From Sporosarcina ureae (GTDB lineage Bacteria; Bacillota; Bacilli; Bacillales_A; Planococcaceae), in assembly GCF_002082015.1 (NCBI RefSeq), contig NZ_CP015109.1, forward strand, positions 1,805,501 through 1,869,500: DNA of 64,000 nt, written 5' to 3'. The notes under the pieces were generated by a model. It did not search any database. It was given only the letters and a program-made list of their open reading frames with translations, and was not told where the DNA came from. This document shows positions 41,166 to 50,300 of this stretch, piece after piece. The translations under genes and the position numbers were made by a program. Position 1 is the first letter of the stretch; each line of letters begins with the position of its first letter.

Positions 41166-42458
41166 TCAGGCGATCTGTGCTGAGTTAGTCTTTTGTTTAT
41201 AACGCATCCAAATAATGAGCGGAATAAGTAGTAAGGAAATATAGGTTCCGAGAAAACTCAACATGGAAAAACCTAAGAAGGCCACGACAATTCCCGAAGC
41301 AAGTCCCCCCACTGTTCCTGCTAGTGCGACAAAAACATCGATACTTCCTTGGATCTTCGCACGAGTCAATACATCAGTAGAGTCAATGACAATAGCTGTT
41401 CCACTGATTAATCCGAAATTCCAACCAATCCCTAGTAATGTAAGGGATACGGACATCCAAAATATCGATTCGCCCGCTACATAGGCTGCAAGAATACCTG
41501 CGAGTGCAAGTGTCACACCCGAAGCAATCACCATGATCGGTCGTCCAATCCGATCTACTAATACACCCGTAAAAATGGACGGTAAATACATACCGGCAAT
41601 GTGTAAGCCGATGACTAAACCAATACCAGATATCGAAGCACCATGATGTTGCATATGGACGGGGGTCATCGTCATAATAGCGACCATGACACCATGCGAC
41701 AGTACGAGCACGATAGCTCCTATCCAAATCCCCATCCTATTGGCTGTATGTTGATGAGCCACATGCCCCTCAATCGACTCTATACGCTCTTTCTGTTCAG
41801 CCAATTCGATCTCACGGGCAACAAGTAAAGGATCCGGTCGTAAAAACAATAAAAAGGTTAGCCCCGATAATACGTATGCGACACCTGCAAGTAGAAATAC
41901 ACCGGTCAATGAAGGGATACCGATGAAATCTGCTACATGCCCCATTGGTAAAACGAGGTTGGGTCCAGCTACCGCACCCACTGTAGTTGAAACAAGAGCG
42001 ACACTGACCGCAGTAGCTCGTTGCTTCTCATCGGCGAGATCTGTTCCGGCATAGCGGGCTTGTAGATTGGAAGATGTACCTGCCCCATAAATAAACAAAA
42101 AGATGAATAACACAGCTAGACTACCCGACATTACAGCAAAGATCACACCAAACGCCCCTACACCACCGGTAATAAAGCCTGCACCGAGGCCAAGGCGACG
42201 ACCATATCGTTGGGATAGCCTGCCGACGAGATAGGCAGAAAATGCTGAACCGAAAGTAGACAGCGCAATGGGCATGCCGGCTAAACTTTCATTACCTGTC
42301 ATGTCTTGAATTAAAAGCGCGCCTACTGTAATTCCAGCTGCCAGTCCGGCTCCACTAAATATTTGGGAAATGATCACGACAAGTAAGGAACGCTTATACA
42401 ATTGTTTCTGCGCTTCTTTGGATGATGTGTAATATGAAAAGTCTTGCCGTCTCGTCAT
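41166..42458 (-). CDS. Major facilitator superfamily transporter
   Basis: A 430-residue permease with twelve hydrophobic segments and a long central loop (IELAEQKERIESIEGHVAHQ). The motif GRLSQRYGRRLGLGAG after helix 2 is the MFS loop-2/3 signature, repeated as VDRIGRPIMV after helix 8. The type resembles drug or small-molecule exporters. The ATG at 42458 follows AAAGGTGGGAACTCC. Single gene with its own terminator. Confidence 0.88.
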   Translation of the reverse strand: MTRRQDFSYYTSSKEAQKQLYKRSLLVVIISQIFSGAGLAAGITVGALLIQDMTGNESLAGMPIALSTFGSAFSAYLVGRLSQRYGRRLGLGAGFITGGVGAFGVIFAVMSGSLAVLFIFLFIYGAGTSSNLQARYAGTDLADEKQRATAVSVALVSTTVGAVAGPNLVLPMGHVADFIGIPSLTGVFLLAGVAYVLSGLTFLLFLRPDPLLVAREIELAEQKERIESIEGHVAHQHTANRMGIWIGAIVLVLSHGVMVAIMTMTPVHMQHHGASISGIGLVIGLHIAGMYLPSIFTGVLVDRIGRPIMVIASGVTLALAGILAAYVAGESIFWMSVSLTLLGIGWNFGLISGTAIVIDSTDVLTRAKIQGSIDVFVALAGTVGGLASGIVVAFLGFSMLSFLGTYISLLLIPLIIWMRYKQKTNSAQIA

Positions 42459-42572
42459 GGAGTTCCCACCTTTGCTAGTACTATGCAATAATTCTGTAAG
42501 TTAATAGATTTTTTACATTTCATTCATCTTATCACACATTAGCCAAAGGAGAGAACGGTCTTGTCCGTATAC

Positions 42573-42610
42573 AAAAACAAGCAAGCCTAATTTTTCTAGG
42601 CTTGCTTGTT
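42573..42610 (-). terminator. Terminator after the YugN-like gene
   Basis: AACAAGCAAGCCTA and TAGGCTTGCTTGTT pair perfectly around a seven-base loop. The AAAACAAAAA flank supplies a U-tract on the minus strand. Confidence 0.9.
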
Positions 42611-42629
42611 TCTTTAAAGGAGTAAACTC

Positions 42630-43058
42630 TCATACTAGCGGAGCGATAAAAATAGGATGATCCGAGAACTTTGCTATTCGCGCTTCCCCTTCGCGCACCC
42701 ACTTCTCATCGTATACAATAGGACCGTCTTGATCTTCGGGTGTCTGGAACTGGTCGAGTCCGACAGAGGCCAGTACAGGACTGTCATCATCATCCAATCC
42801 AATGTTGATTACATGATTGATAATAAAGGGTACATCAAATTCAATCATGGCACTATCTTCATCGAGTTCACCGTCAATTACGTGAAATGGTATTCGTAAG
42901 TAAATCGTGTTGTCACCGTCCTGATTCAAGATAGTGTCGAAGTTTCCGCGGTCGAAGTCCCAGTTGCCTCCCATTTGAATATCGTGTTCTATGAGAATGT
43001 TACAAGCATCTCCAAATAATGATTTTTTTCCTGGTAAATTTGTTTTTAGTTCGATCAT
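42630..43058 (-). CDS. YugN-like family protein
   Basis: A 142-residue acidic protein matching the YugN-like family of Bacillales: IELKTNLPGKKSLFGDA at the start, GGNWDFDRGNFDT near residue 31 and EKWVREGEARI near residue 120. It is cytosolic and its function is unknown. The ATG follows GAGGAAATGCC. It lies between the MFS and mnmH genes as a single-gene unit. Confidence 0.8.
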   Translation of the reverse strand: MIELKTNLPGKKSLFGDACNILIEHDIQMGGNWDFDRGNFDTILNQDGDNTIYLRIPFHVIDGELDEDSAMIEFDVPFIINHVINIGLDDDDSPVLASVGLDQFQTPEDQDGPIVYDEKWVREGEARIAKFSDHPIFIAPLV

Positions 43059-43254
43059 GGCATTTCCTCTTTTCTGTGTCAGTTATTTTTGTTGAACGTC
43101 TGATTGATGATAGTTTTAAGAATACCCTAGTTAGTTGTTTGACAAACTTTCCTAGTCAACTGAATTGGAAAACACTAATCCGAATCTCGGGTAAACTCGA
43201 GAGTTTCTTTGATCTACACTGACGGAAGCCTATGTCAACTTGTTTTTGTACAAA

Positions 43255-43280
43255 AGAAAAGACTACCCAGTAGGATAGTC
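43255..43280 (-). terminator. Terminator after mnmH
   Basis: On the minus strand GACTATCC pairs with GGGTAGTC around TACT and is followed by TTTTCTTTT. Confidence 0.82.
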
Positions 43281-43289
43281 CAACTTCAT

Positions 43290-44324
43290 TTATTTCATCA
43301 GCTCTTTATACCGATTCAAACATTCTTCATACGCTTCTTGCACGGTTTCAGCCTCGATAACGTCTTGTCCAGTTGTAGCAAAACGAGCTACTGAGTGTTC
43401 ATACTGTGGGTCGTAGTAGTGAGTCAATAGCTGTTCTACAGCTTCTGTAAAACGACCATTTTCTAGGTCTTCCTGGATTTGTACCGCAATGGGTTGGTGG
43501 ATACGTTTGCGAATTCTTGAAAATGCTTCTAGAAACAGTTCTGGTTGTTTTTCCGGTTCATACTCAGAAAGAATTTCTTCGACACGCACTTTGATCGGCA
43601 GTCTAATAATCCACTGGGGGCTCTGTCCTTTTTTTTCAAACAGTAGTTCTGGCATATGTACTTGCCCTATACGTTTGCTTTCACCTTCTATGAAGATATA
43701 CGGTTCGTTTTCATACTTTTCCAGTTTATCTGCAATTAGCAATTCGAATTTCTTCTGGTTGTTCGGCTGAACACCAATTTGTCCGAATATTGAACCTCGA
43801 TGGCCTGCCATACCTTCCAGATCGATGACCGGACAACCATCTTCCATCAGCTTATGAAGAATCTTCGTCTTGCCACTTCCTGTATAGCCGTTTAGTACAA
43901 GTAATTTAGCTTTAATGGGTTCCTGCAGTTTCGCAATAACCCACTGGCGATATGTATGAATCCCGCCACTAATTCGGCTTGAGCGGATTCCCATCAATTC
44001 TAGTACGGTCATTGCCGTTTTGCTCCGCATGCCGCCACGCCAGCAAAACACAGTGATTTGCGTGTCGATTTTTCTGAACTTCGCAATGAATTCGGGTAAT
44101 TTTTTAGAGAAAATAGCCAGACCATGATCCATTGCTGCTTGTTTTCCTACTTGCTTATACAGTGTACCCACTTCTGCACGTTCTTCATTCGAAAAGATCG
44201 GAATGTTGATACTGCCTGGGATAGTTGCTTCCTCAAACTCTTTCGGAGAGCGTACATCGACTAATGTGTGTGAGTGATTTTTCTGTAATTCAAGTGCGTC
44301 TGTCAATGTAATATCTCGTACCAT
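43290..44324 (-). CDS. mnmH: tRNA 2-selenouridine synthase
   Basis: Replaces sulfur by selenium at wobble 2-thiouridines through a geranylated intermediate, using selenophosphate. The 344-residue protein has an N-terminal rhodanese domain with catalytic Cys in VFCWRGGMRS near residue 93 and a P-loop domain with NGYTGSGKTKIL near residue 144. The ATG at 44324 gives the usual family start (MVRDIT). It follows selD by about 20 bases, so donor and user of selenophosphate are cotranscribed. Confidence 0.92.
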   Translation of the reverse strand: MVRDITLTDALELQKNHSHTLVDVRSPKEFEEATIPGSINIPIFSNEERAEVGTLYKQVGKQAAMDHGLAIFSKKLPEFIAKFRKIDTQITVFCWRGGMRSKTAMTVLELMGIRSSRISGGIHTYRQWVIAKLQEPIKAKLLVLNGYTGSGKTKILHKLMEDGCPVIDLEGMAGHRGSIFGQIGVQPNNQKKFELLIADKLEKYENEPYIFIEGESKRIGQVHMPELLFEKKGQSPQWIIRLPIKVRVEEILSEYEPEKQPELFLEAFSRIRKRIHQPIAVQIQEDLENGRFTEAVEQLLTHYYDPQYEHSVARFATTGQDVIEAETVQEAYEECLNRYKELMK

Positions 44325-44345
44325 GTAATTTTCCATCTCCTTGAT

Positions 44346-45392
44346 TTACTGCACGATAATTCGACCGTTATGTTCATCGGTCACTTCTCCAATAACATGT
44401 GCATCCACGCCAACTTCACGTAATTGTGCATGTAAACGTTCTGCTTCATCTCCAGCAACTGCTACAAGTAAACCACCTGAAGTTACTGCATCACATAAAA
44501 TCCATCTGCCGATTTGATCTAGCGATTCTGGATATTCGACCATATCTTCTATATGCGCAAAGTTATTTTTCGTACCGCCCGGAACCGAACCAGCTTCCGC
44601 CAGTTCTCTTGTACGTGGTATTACAGGAACTTTCTCATGATCGATTCGTAAGCATACACCGCTACCTGTTGCCATTTCAGAAGCATGTCCAAGCAAACCG
44701 AATCCTGTTACGTCTGTTGAAGCATGAATACTGTAATCATCCATTACTTCAGCCGCTGTTTTATTGAGTGTTGTCATCACTTTTGTCACGTGAATTTCTT
44801 CATCTTCAGACAATAATCCATTTTTCAACGAAGTGGTCATAATCCCTACACCAATCGGTTTTGTCAGGATCAAACGATCACCCGATTTTGCTCCAGCATT
44901 TGTACGAATCTTGTCAGGATGTACCGTTCCAGTTACTTGCATACCGAACTTTGGTTCCTGATCGTCGATGGAGTGGCCACCTACGAGAACTGCACCGGCT
45001 TCTTTCAATTTGTCAGCGGCTCCGCGCAAGATCTCTGTCAAGATACCACGATCCAGTGTATGAATCGGGAATGCGACGATGTTCAATGCTGTAATTGGTA
45101 TACCGCCCATTGCATAGACGTCACTGATCGCATTCGCCGCCGCCACTTGTCCAAAATCATATGGATCATTGACAATGGGCGTGAAGAAATCTAGTGTCTG
45201 TACGATAGCAGTCGTATCATTAATCTTATAGACACCCGCGTCATCGCCTGTATCCAATCCGACAAGTAAGTTAGGGTCCGCAAGGCCAGGAGGCAATGTA
45301 CGTAGAACTTCAGCTAAATCGGCTGGTCCTATTTTACAACCACAACCTCCTTTTGAAGATAATGAAGTGAGTTTTACAGAAGAGTTTCGCAT
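44346..45392 (-). CDS. selD: Selenide, water dikinase (selenophosphate synthetase)
   Basis: Makes selenophosphate from selenide and ATP. The 348-residue protein carries the reactive motif GGCGCK near residue 17, with Cys rather than selenocysteine, then LVGLDTGDDAGVYKI, DVYAMGG and LVGGHSIDDQEPKFG. The ATG at 45392 is preferred to an in-frame TTG at 45404 that abuts the AAAGG site. No selA, selB or selC is seen in the window, so its visible partner is mnmH. Confidence 0.93.
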   Translation of the reverse strand: MRNSSVKLTSLSSKGGCGCKIGPADLAEVLRTLPPGLADPNLLVGLDTGDDAGVYKINDTTAIVQTLDFFTPIVNDPYDFGQVAAANAISDVYAMGGIPITALNIVAFPIHTLDRGILTEILRGAADKLKEAGAVLVGGHSIDDQEPKFGMQVTGTVHPDKIRTNAGAKSGDRLILTKPIGVGIMTTSLKNGLLSEDEEIHVTKVMTTLNKTAAEVMDDYSIHASTDVTGFGLLGHASEMATGSGVCLRIDHEKVPVIPRTRELAEAGSVPGGTKNNFAHIEDMVEYPESLDQIGRWILCDAVTSGGLLVAVAGDEAERLHAQLREVGVDAHVIGEVTDEHNGRIIVQ

Positions 45393-45485
45393 TACGGATA
45401 TCAACCTTTCAATTTGTAATCCTTTAATTTTACCATAGAGTTTGCATTCTAGATCTGTTGGGCACTTAAGATTCTAATGGCCAAT

Positions 45486-45517
45486 GAAAAAAAGACTACG
45501 CTTCAAGGCATAGTCTT
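45486..45517 (-). terminator. Terminator after the GNAT gene
   Basis: On the minus strand AAGACTATGCC pairs with GCGTAGTCTT and is followed by a T-run of seven. Confidence 0.88.
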
Positions 45518-45533
45518 ACATGATGCAAATGTA

Positions 45534-46190
45534 TTATTTTACGTACTTTACAAACCATTGGTCGTCCTTTTTCTCGATATATTCCCCGATCCAACCTTCT
45601 TTCAGCAACTTTTGCTGCTCTTGGGTATTTTCCATTAGAATAAATTGCTGTTGTGAAGTCATCCGATAGGAAGGCTCGTGCAGATCTTCGAATAAAATAT
45701 AGCGCAGTTTATTTCCATATTTCAATTTTAGTTCTTTGATCCGTAAACCTAGTGCAAATTTGTCTTTCAAGCTTGGAATATTAAAAGGTGCAACAGTTGT
45801 ACAAATATAGCGATAGCGATCTCTCTCGACATGTTCCATCAACCATTTACCGAGTGTCGTTTGTAGTCCATGCCCTCTATAGTCTGGATCCACACCTGAA
45901 ATCTCCGAGTAGAGCACACTAGACAATTCATGTGTTGGCACTTCCACATCGATTCCTAAATGCTCTTCGTCTTCCCCAGGATCCAACATAGCACGGAACG
46001 CAATCAAGTGATTATCGACAAAAGCTCCCGCCATCATCCCATTACCGCGTAGAATATACACGAACTCTGCTTCCGTTAGCGGTTGAAGGAAGTCAGGTTG
46101 CTCAAGAGCAGCAATGATCTTTTCTTGTAGAGCTAGAATTTCGGGTAGCTGATCTTCCGTTAGAAGTGAAAGTGATGCTTGCAACGTCAT
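45534..46190 (-). CDS. GNAT-family N-acetyltransferase
   Basis: A 218-residue acetyltransferase. The acetyl-CoA loop is GVDPDYRGHGLQTTLGKWLMEH near residue 100-120, preceded by SSVLYSEISGV. The C-terminal KDDQWFVKYVK is a family-unspecific tail. Its start overlaps the upstream epimerase stop by four bases, so it probably modifies a product or relative of that enzyme's substrate, such as an amino acid or peptide; that is inference. Confidence 0.82.
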   Translation of the reverse strand: MTLQASLSLLTEDQLPEILALQEKIIAALEQPDFLQPLTEAEFVYILRGNGMMAGAFVDNHLIAFRAMLDPGEDEEHLGIDVEVPTHELSSVLYSEISGVDPDYRGHGLQTTLGKWLMEHVERDRYRYICTTVAPFNIPSLKDKFALGLRIKELKLKYGNKLRYILFEDLHEPSYRMTSQQQFILMENTQEQQKLLKEGWIGEYIEKKDDQWFVKYVK

Positions 46191-47299
46191 AATGTCACCT
46201 TTTCTTTACGCACCGTCAACTCTTCTAGCGCTTGCTCATCTACATCTATACCAAGTCCAGGCTTTTCATTAAGTTCAATAAACGGTACATCATAGTGCAA
46301 ATTACCGACGTCTTTACTGAATTTCAACGGGCCGGTCAATTCTACACTTGTCATCGATTTTTGTGAGAATGCCACATGGAATCCTGCTGCAGATCCAATA
46401 GACGACTCTACCATCGATCCTACCTGACATTCGATGCCCGCCATTTCTGCCATATGTGCAAGCTTCATTGCAGGATACATCCCTCCGCATTTCATGAGCT
46501 TGATATTCACTTTATCTGCTGCACGCTTTGCGATGATTTCACGCATCTCTCGCACACCACGCAATCCCTCATCCACCATTAAAGGCGTCGCGATTTTCGA
46601 TTTGATTTCTACCATTGCATCGATGTCGTCTGCTTTTACCGGTTGCTCAAGCCAATCCAGATCACAGCTTTCCAATTGTTTCATCGCTTGTAATGTCGTC
46701 GCGCTATTGACCCAGCCTTGATTGACATCCACTCGGATTGCGATTTTTTTGCCAACACGCTCACGAACAGCTTGAATTCGCTCGACATCTTCCGCTGCGT
46801 TTGTACCGACCTTCATCTTTAATGAGCCGTAGCCCGAAGCCACACGATCAGCAGCCTCTTGCGCCATACGTTCAGGTGAAGCGATACTTAACACATGCGT
46901 AATCGGAAACTTCTCATGATAACGCCCACCAAGTAAATTATAAGCAGGGATGCCATATGCCTTGCCTACTGCGTCAAAGCAAGCCATGTCTAGTGCCGCT
47001 TTCGCGGTAGGTACACCGTAAATTGCTTGATCCATCATTTCATGAATTTTCCCAAAGCGACTTGGATTTTCCCCAAGTAAAATAGGAGCGAGTGTATGAC
47101 GGAGGACAGCAAATGTACCTTCCCAGCTTTCTCCTGTTACATGGTCGTCTGCTACTGCTTCACCGTACCCTACGTATCCTGTGTCTGTTGTTAGTTTTAC
47201 AATAATAGAGGGCATATCATCATAGGATGCGTAGCTTATTACAAATGGTTCATGGAGCGGTAATCGAATCGCAAAAATTTCAATTTCAGTTATTTTCAT
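46187..47299 (-). CDS. Enolase-superfamily enzyme, dipeptide epimerase / muconate cycloisomerase-like
   Basis: A 370-residue barrel enzyme. The catalytic KxK is in SLKMKVG near residue 163; metal ligands are in IRVDVNQ, WLEQPV and MVDEGL; the second-side Lys is in VNIKLMKCGG; MVESSIGSAAG closes the site. This is the pattern of the muconate-lactonizing / dipeptide epimerase group. The C-terminal DxD of Ala-Glu epimerases reads E-L-T here, so the substrate is open. The ATG follows AGGATGAAAAGTA. It leads a two-gene unit with the GNAT gene and is divergent from a regulator. Confidence 0.85.
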   Translation of the reverse strand: MKITEIEIFAIRLPLHEPFVISYASYDDMPSIIVKLTTDTGYVGYGEAVADDHVTGESWEGTFAVLRHTLAPILLGENPSRFGKIHEMMDQAIYGVPTAKAALDMACFDAVGKAYGIPAYNLLGGRYHEKFPITHVLSIASPERMAQEAADRVASGYGSLKMKVGTNAAEDVERIQAVRERVGKKIAIRVDVNQGWVNSATTLQAMKQLESCDLDWLEQPVKADDIDAMVEIKSKIATPLMVDEGLRGVREMREIIAKRAADKVNIKLMKCGGMYPAMKLAHMAEMAGIECQVGSMVESSIGSAAGFHVAFSQKSMTSVELTGPLKFSKDVGNLHYDVPFIELNEKPGLGIDVDEQALEELTVRKEKVTL

Positions 47300-47348
47300 T
47301 ACTTTTCATCCTTTCCTATTGGCAGCTTTTCATTCGCATTGTATGATT

Positions 47349-47369
47349 GTCGTTAAATAGTCGCTAATG
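47349..47369 (+). promoter_or_regulatory. Operator-like direct repeat before the regulator
   Basis: Two 11-bp direct repeats of GTCGYTAAWKA begin near 47350. An almost identical 21-bp sequence lies at 50161 upstream of nhaC, with 18 of 21 bases shared. Position in the divergent promoter suggests the adjacent regulator's binding site. Confidence 0.55.
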
Positions 47370-47387
47370 AAAAGAGGAGATCCCATT

Positions 47388-48638
47388 ATGAAGGTTACCA
47401 TTGCATTGGTCGGCTCACAAGAGTTTTGTCGGCAAGCAAAGAATATTATATTGCCCCACAATATACGCGTTGATTATTATCAATACGACAGTCCGTTCGA
47501 AGCCCCTCGTCTACTAGAGACACTGAAACCTTGTCACGCCATCTTGTTCTCTGGCTCATTGCCTTATGAAGCGTCTGCACAAGTTCTTCGGACTATTTCG
47601 ATTCCGACATTCTATATCCAGCAAAATGAACATACTATCGCTGTCACTTTATTATACCTTGCTTCGGAAAAGAATATGGCAATTCACGATATTTCTATAG
47701 ACATAAAAGACAGAGCACATATCGAGCAAATCTTGCAAGATCTCGGTCCTCTTTCTGCCATGCAGAAGCCCGCTATACATGAACTGCAATCCAACAGTGA
47801 TTTGCAAGCCGTTATAAACTTTCATCTAGAACATTTCAGAAACGGAAAGTCTAAAATGGCAGTGACCAGTGTGCATGCTGTGTACGATCAATTACAAGCG
47901 GCAGGCATCCCGTCATTCCGGATGTTGGATCCTGCAAGCAATATTTTACGTGCGATGGAACATGCTGTCCAACAAGCAGATTTGACAAGAAGCGAAGCGA
48001 CTAAAATCGCTGTAGGTGTACTGCAAGTCCATCAACCCGAGCAATTTCCACAGAACACCATCGAAATATTAGCAAACTACCTACAGGCCCAGTGGAAAGA
48101 AAAGGACAGCAATTTCTTTTTTTATACTACTATAGGAACCATCGAATTTGTCTTAGCAATGAAGAACTTCATTCAGTTTTGTGAATCCCTCCATCCGGCA
48201 TCTACTTTATCTTTTGGGTCAGGGCAAACAATCGTAGAAGCTAGTGACAACGCAATGAGTGCACTGCAACTCGGTAAACAAGCAACAGACAAAGGAATTT
48301 TTATGCTAGATGAACATAAGAAGCTACACGGCCCTTTGCCAGCCACAGAACCTTCAGTTGCAATGAGGTTGGATGATCCAGACTTGCTTAAGATCAGTGA
48401 AAAGACGACATTGAGCCCAGCCGTCATTTCCAAGCTAACGCAGTTTGATCAATTCAGGCAATCTACACCATTCACCGCTAATGACCTAGCAGGATATTTA
48501 GCCGTTTCTAGAAGAACTGCTGAACGTACGATTAAAAAGCTGATGGATCAACAATTTATCGATACTGTTGGTGAAGAAATGACCTACAGCCAAGGCAGAC
48601 CACGTGCATTGTACAAAATGAAGCTTGATATCGAGTAA
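47388..48638 (+). CDS. Putative transcriptional regulator with C-terminal winged helix
   Basis: A 416-residue protein of no named family that I recognise. The N-terminal alpha/beta part (residues 1-100, MKVTIALVGSQEFCRQAKNI, HAILFSGSLPYEA) looks like a receiver or ligand-binding fold. The middle has FGSGQTIVEASDNAMSALQLG near residue 285, which resembles a degenerate cyclase/GGDEF-type helix, and the C-terminal winged helix reads FTANDLAGYLAVSRRTAERTIKKL. ATG at 47388 follows GAGGAGATCCCATT. It is divergent from the epimerase and convergent with nhaC. Confidence 0.7.
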   Translation: MKVTIALVGSQEFCRQAKNIILPHNIRVDYYQYDSPFEAPRLLETLKPCHAILFSGSLPYEASAQVLRTISIPTFYIQQNEHTIAVTLLYLASEKNMAIHDISIDIKDRAHIEQILQDLGPLSAMQKPAIHELQSNSDLQAVINFHLEHFRNGKSKMAVTSVHAVYDQLQAAGIPSFRMLDPASNILRAMEHAVQQADLTRSEATKIAVGVLQVHQPEQFPQNTIEILANYLQAQWKEKDSNFFFYTTIGTIEFVLAMKNFIQFCESLHPASTLSFGSGQTIVEASDNAMSALQLGKQATDKGIFMLDEHKKLHGPLPATEPSVAMRLDDPDLLKISEKTTLSPAVISKLTQFDQFRQSTPFTANDLAGYLAVSRRTAERTIKKLMDQQFIDTVGEEMTYSQGRPRALYKMKLDIE

Positions 48639-48675
48639 AAGGCAAAGCCGTTACATACATCGGCTTTGCCTTTTT
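48637..48675. terminator. Bidirectional terminator between the regulator and nhaC
   Basis: AAAAGGCAAAGCCG and CGGCTTTGCCTTTT pair perfectly around a ten-base loop, between two convergent genes. Confidence 0.93.
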
Positions 48676-48678
48676 ACA

Positions 48679-50127
48679 TTATTCGGGCTGTGCTTCAAGT
48701 TCCAACTTCGCTTCTTGCTCATTCATCTCCACAATCTCTTCCGACGTCATTTTTTCAATAGAGAACCCTGTCAATGCATATACAATCGACAACAACGGAA
48801 CTACGAAATTCAAAATTGCATATGGGCCATATTCTACAACGCTGACACCTAATGTACCGAATATGAATACCCCACACGTATTCCACGGAATGAATACAGA
48901 TGTCAAAGTTCCGCCATCCTCAAGCGCACGTGATAGGTTCTTGGAGCTTAGCCCCATATCTTTATATGTTTTACTAAACATTCTGGAAGGCACTACGATC
49001 GAAACATATTGTTCAGAACATGTCGCGTTGGTCATTACACACGCACCTATCGTCGAAATAATCAAGGATGACGTAGATTTCACTACCTTCAACAATTGTT
49101 GCATAATCGCACGCAACATCCCAGAGTACTCGAGAATCCCACCAAATGTCATCGCTACAATTGTCATCGAAACGGTATACATCATACTATCGAGCCCACC
49201 GCCATTGAATAAGTTATCCACTAACTTATTACCTGTCTCAATAGCAAAACCACTCTGCAAGGCGTTAAGAGCACCTGCAAACGTACCACCTTGAATTGTT
49301 ACATGTGAAATGAATCCTAAAACAATACCAATAATTAACGCGGGAACCGCAGGAATCTTTAACGCAACCATCACAATGACAGCTATCGGAACAAGTAATA
49401 ACCAAGGGGAAATAATAAAGCTTTCTTGCATGACTTGCGATGTTTTCGCAATCGAAGACAATTCAGCTTCGCCCGATCCAAATTTTCTTCCTAAGAATGT
49501 GAACACGCACAATGCGATGAGTAAACCAGGTATGGTCGTAAACAACATATGCTTAATATGATCAAATAAGTCTGTCCCTGTTAATCCCGCTGCGAGGTTC
49601 GTCGTATCGGAAAGTGGTGACATCTTATCACCGAAATATGCACCTGAAATAACAGCACCTGCGACCATGCCTGCAGGAATCCCCATACTTAAGCCAATCC
49701 CCATTCCCGCCACGCCAATTGTTGCCATTGTAGACCATGAACTACCGATGGCCAAGGAGACAAGAGCGCATATTAACGCGATCGCAACAAGGAACCAAGA
49801 TGGCGTAATAATTTTCAATCCATAAAATATCATCGTAGCAACAATTCCGCCACCCATCCACGAGCCAATTACTAAACCAACGAGCATAATAATAATGACG
49901 GCAGGAAGCGCTAGACGAATCCCCTTATACATCATTTCTTCAATCTCTTTCCAGGTGAAACCATGACGCCAAGCGACAAGTGCTGCAATAGAGGTACCTA
50001 CTATCAATGGCATATGCGGACCTTGCTCTAGCTTTACCACAGTTATAAGCATTACTAGGATCATTAATATCAGTGGTAAGATCGCCCACCAAAAACCTAT
50101 TTCCCTATTTTGTCTTCTCTCTTCCAT
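48679..50127 (-). CDS. NhaC-family Na+/H+ antiporter
   Basis: A 482-residue membrane protein with about eleven to twelve segments and the NhaC-family motifs SSWSTMATIGVAGMG, GAYFGDKMSPLSDTTNLAAG and EDGGTLTSVFIPWNTCGVF. Family members exchange sodium for protons or, in relatives, malate or amino acids; the operator shared with the epimerase regulator hints at a linked substrate. The ATG follows GGTGGGTAAACT. A cre site and the shared operator lie upstream. Confidence 0.88.
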   Translation of the reverse strand: MEERRQNREIGFWWAILPLILMILVMLITVVKLEQGPHMPLIVGTSIAALVAWRHGFTWKEIEEMMYKGIRLALPAVIIIMLVGLVIGSWMGGGIVATMIFYGLKIITPSWFLVAIALICALVSLAIGSSWSTMATIGVAGMGIGLSMGIPAGMVAGAVISGAYFGDKMSPLSDTTNLAAGLTGTDLFDHIKHMLFTTIPGLLIALCVFTFLGRKFGSGEAELSSIAKTSQVMQESFIISPWLLLVPIAVIVMVALKIPAVPALIIGIVLGFISHVTIQGGTFAGALNALQSGFAIETGNKLVDNLFNGGGLDSMMYTVSMTIVAMTFGGILEYSGMLRAIMQQLLKVVKSTSSLIISTIGACVMTNATCSEQYVSIVVPSRMFSKTYKDMGLSSKNLSRALEDGGTLTSVFIPWNTCGVFIFGTLGVSVVEYGPYAILNFVVPLLSIVYALTGFSIEKMTSEEIVEMNEQEAKLELEAQPE

Positions 50128-50160
50128 AGTTTACCCACCCATCTTCTGATAGTCTCGAAC

Positions 50161-50181
50161 TGTCGCTATATAGTCGTTTAA
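50161..50181 (-). promoter_or_regulatory. Operator-like direct repeat before nhaC
   Basis: TGTCGCTATATAGTCGTTTA matches the 47349 element at 18 of 21 positions, starting 34 bases upstream of the nhaC start. Confidence 0.55.
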
Positions 50182-50222
50182 TATATAGTAAACGTTATCC
50201 GAATTGTTTGTCAATATAAACT

Positions 50223-50236
50223 TGTAAGCGTTTACT
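50223..50236. promoter_or_regulatory. Putative cre (CcpA) site upstream of nhaC
   Basis: TGTAAGCGTTTACT fits the cre consensus TGWAARCGYTWNCW at all 14 positions, about 95 bases upstream of the nhaC start. Confidence 0.7.
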
Positions 50237-50255
50237 AGAATACGTTATATTCCAT

Positions 50256-50292
50256 GAAAAAAACAGTCGAACGATGACGACTGTCTTTTTTA
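50256..50292. terminator. Orphan bidirectional terminator
   Basis: AAAAAACAGTCG and CGACTGTCTTTTTT pair around an eight-base loop. It lies upstream of both flanking genes, so it belongs to neither; it may end the decayed gene at 50301. Confidence 0.85.
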
Positions 50293-50300
50293 TACTTCTT

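Noticed and set aside
43185..43205. AAACTCGAGAGTTT palindrome as an operator
   Set aside because: It is short, contains a restriction-site-like centre and lies more than 120 bases upstream of the yugN-like start with no matching second copy.
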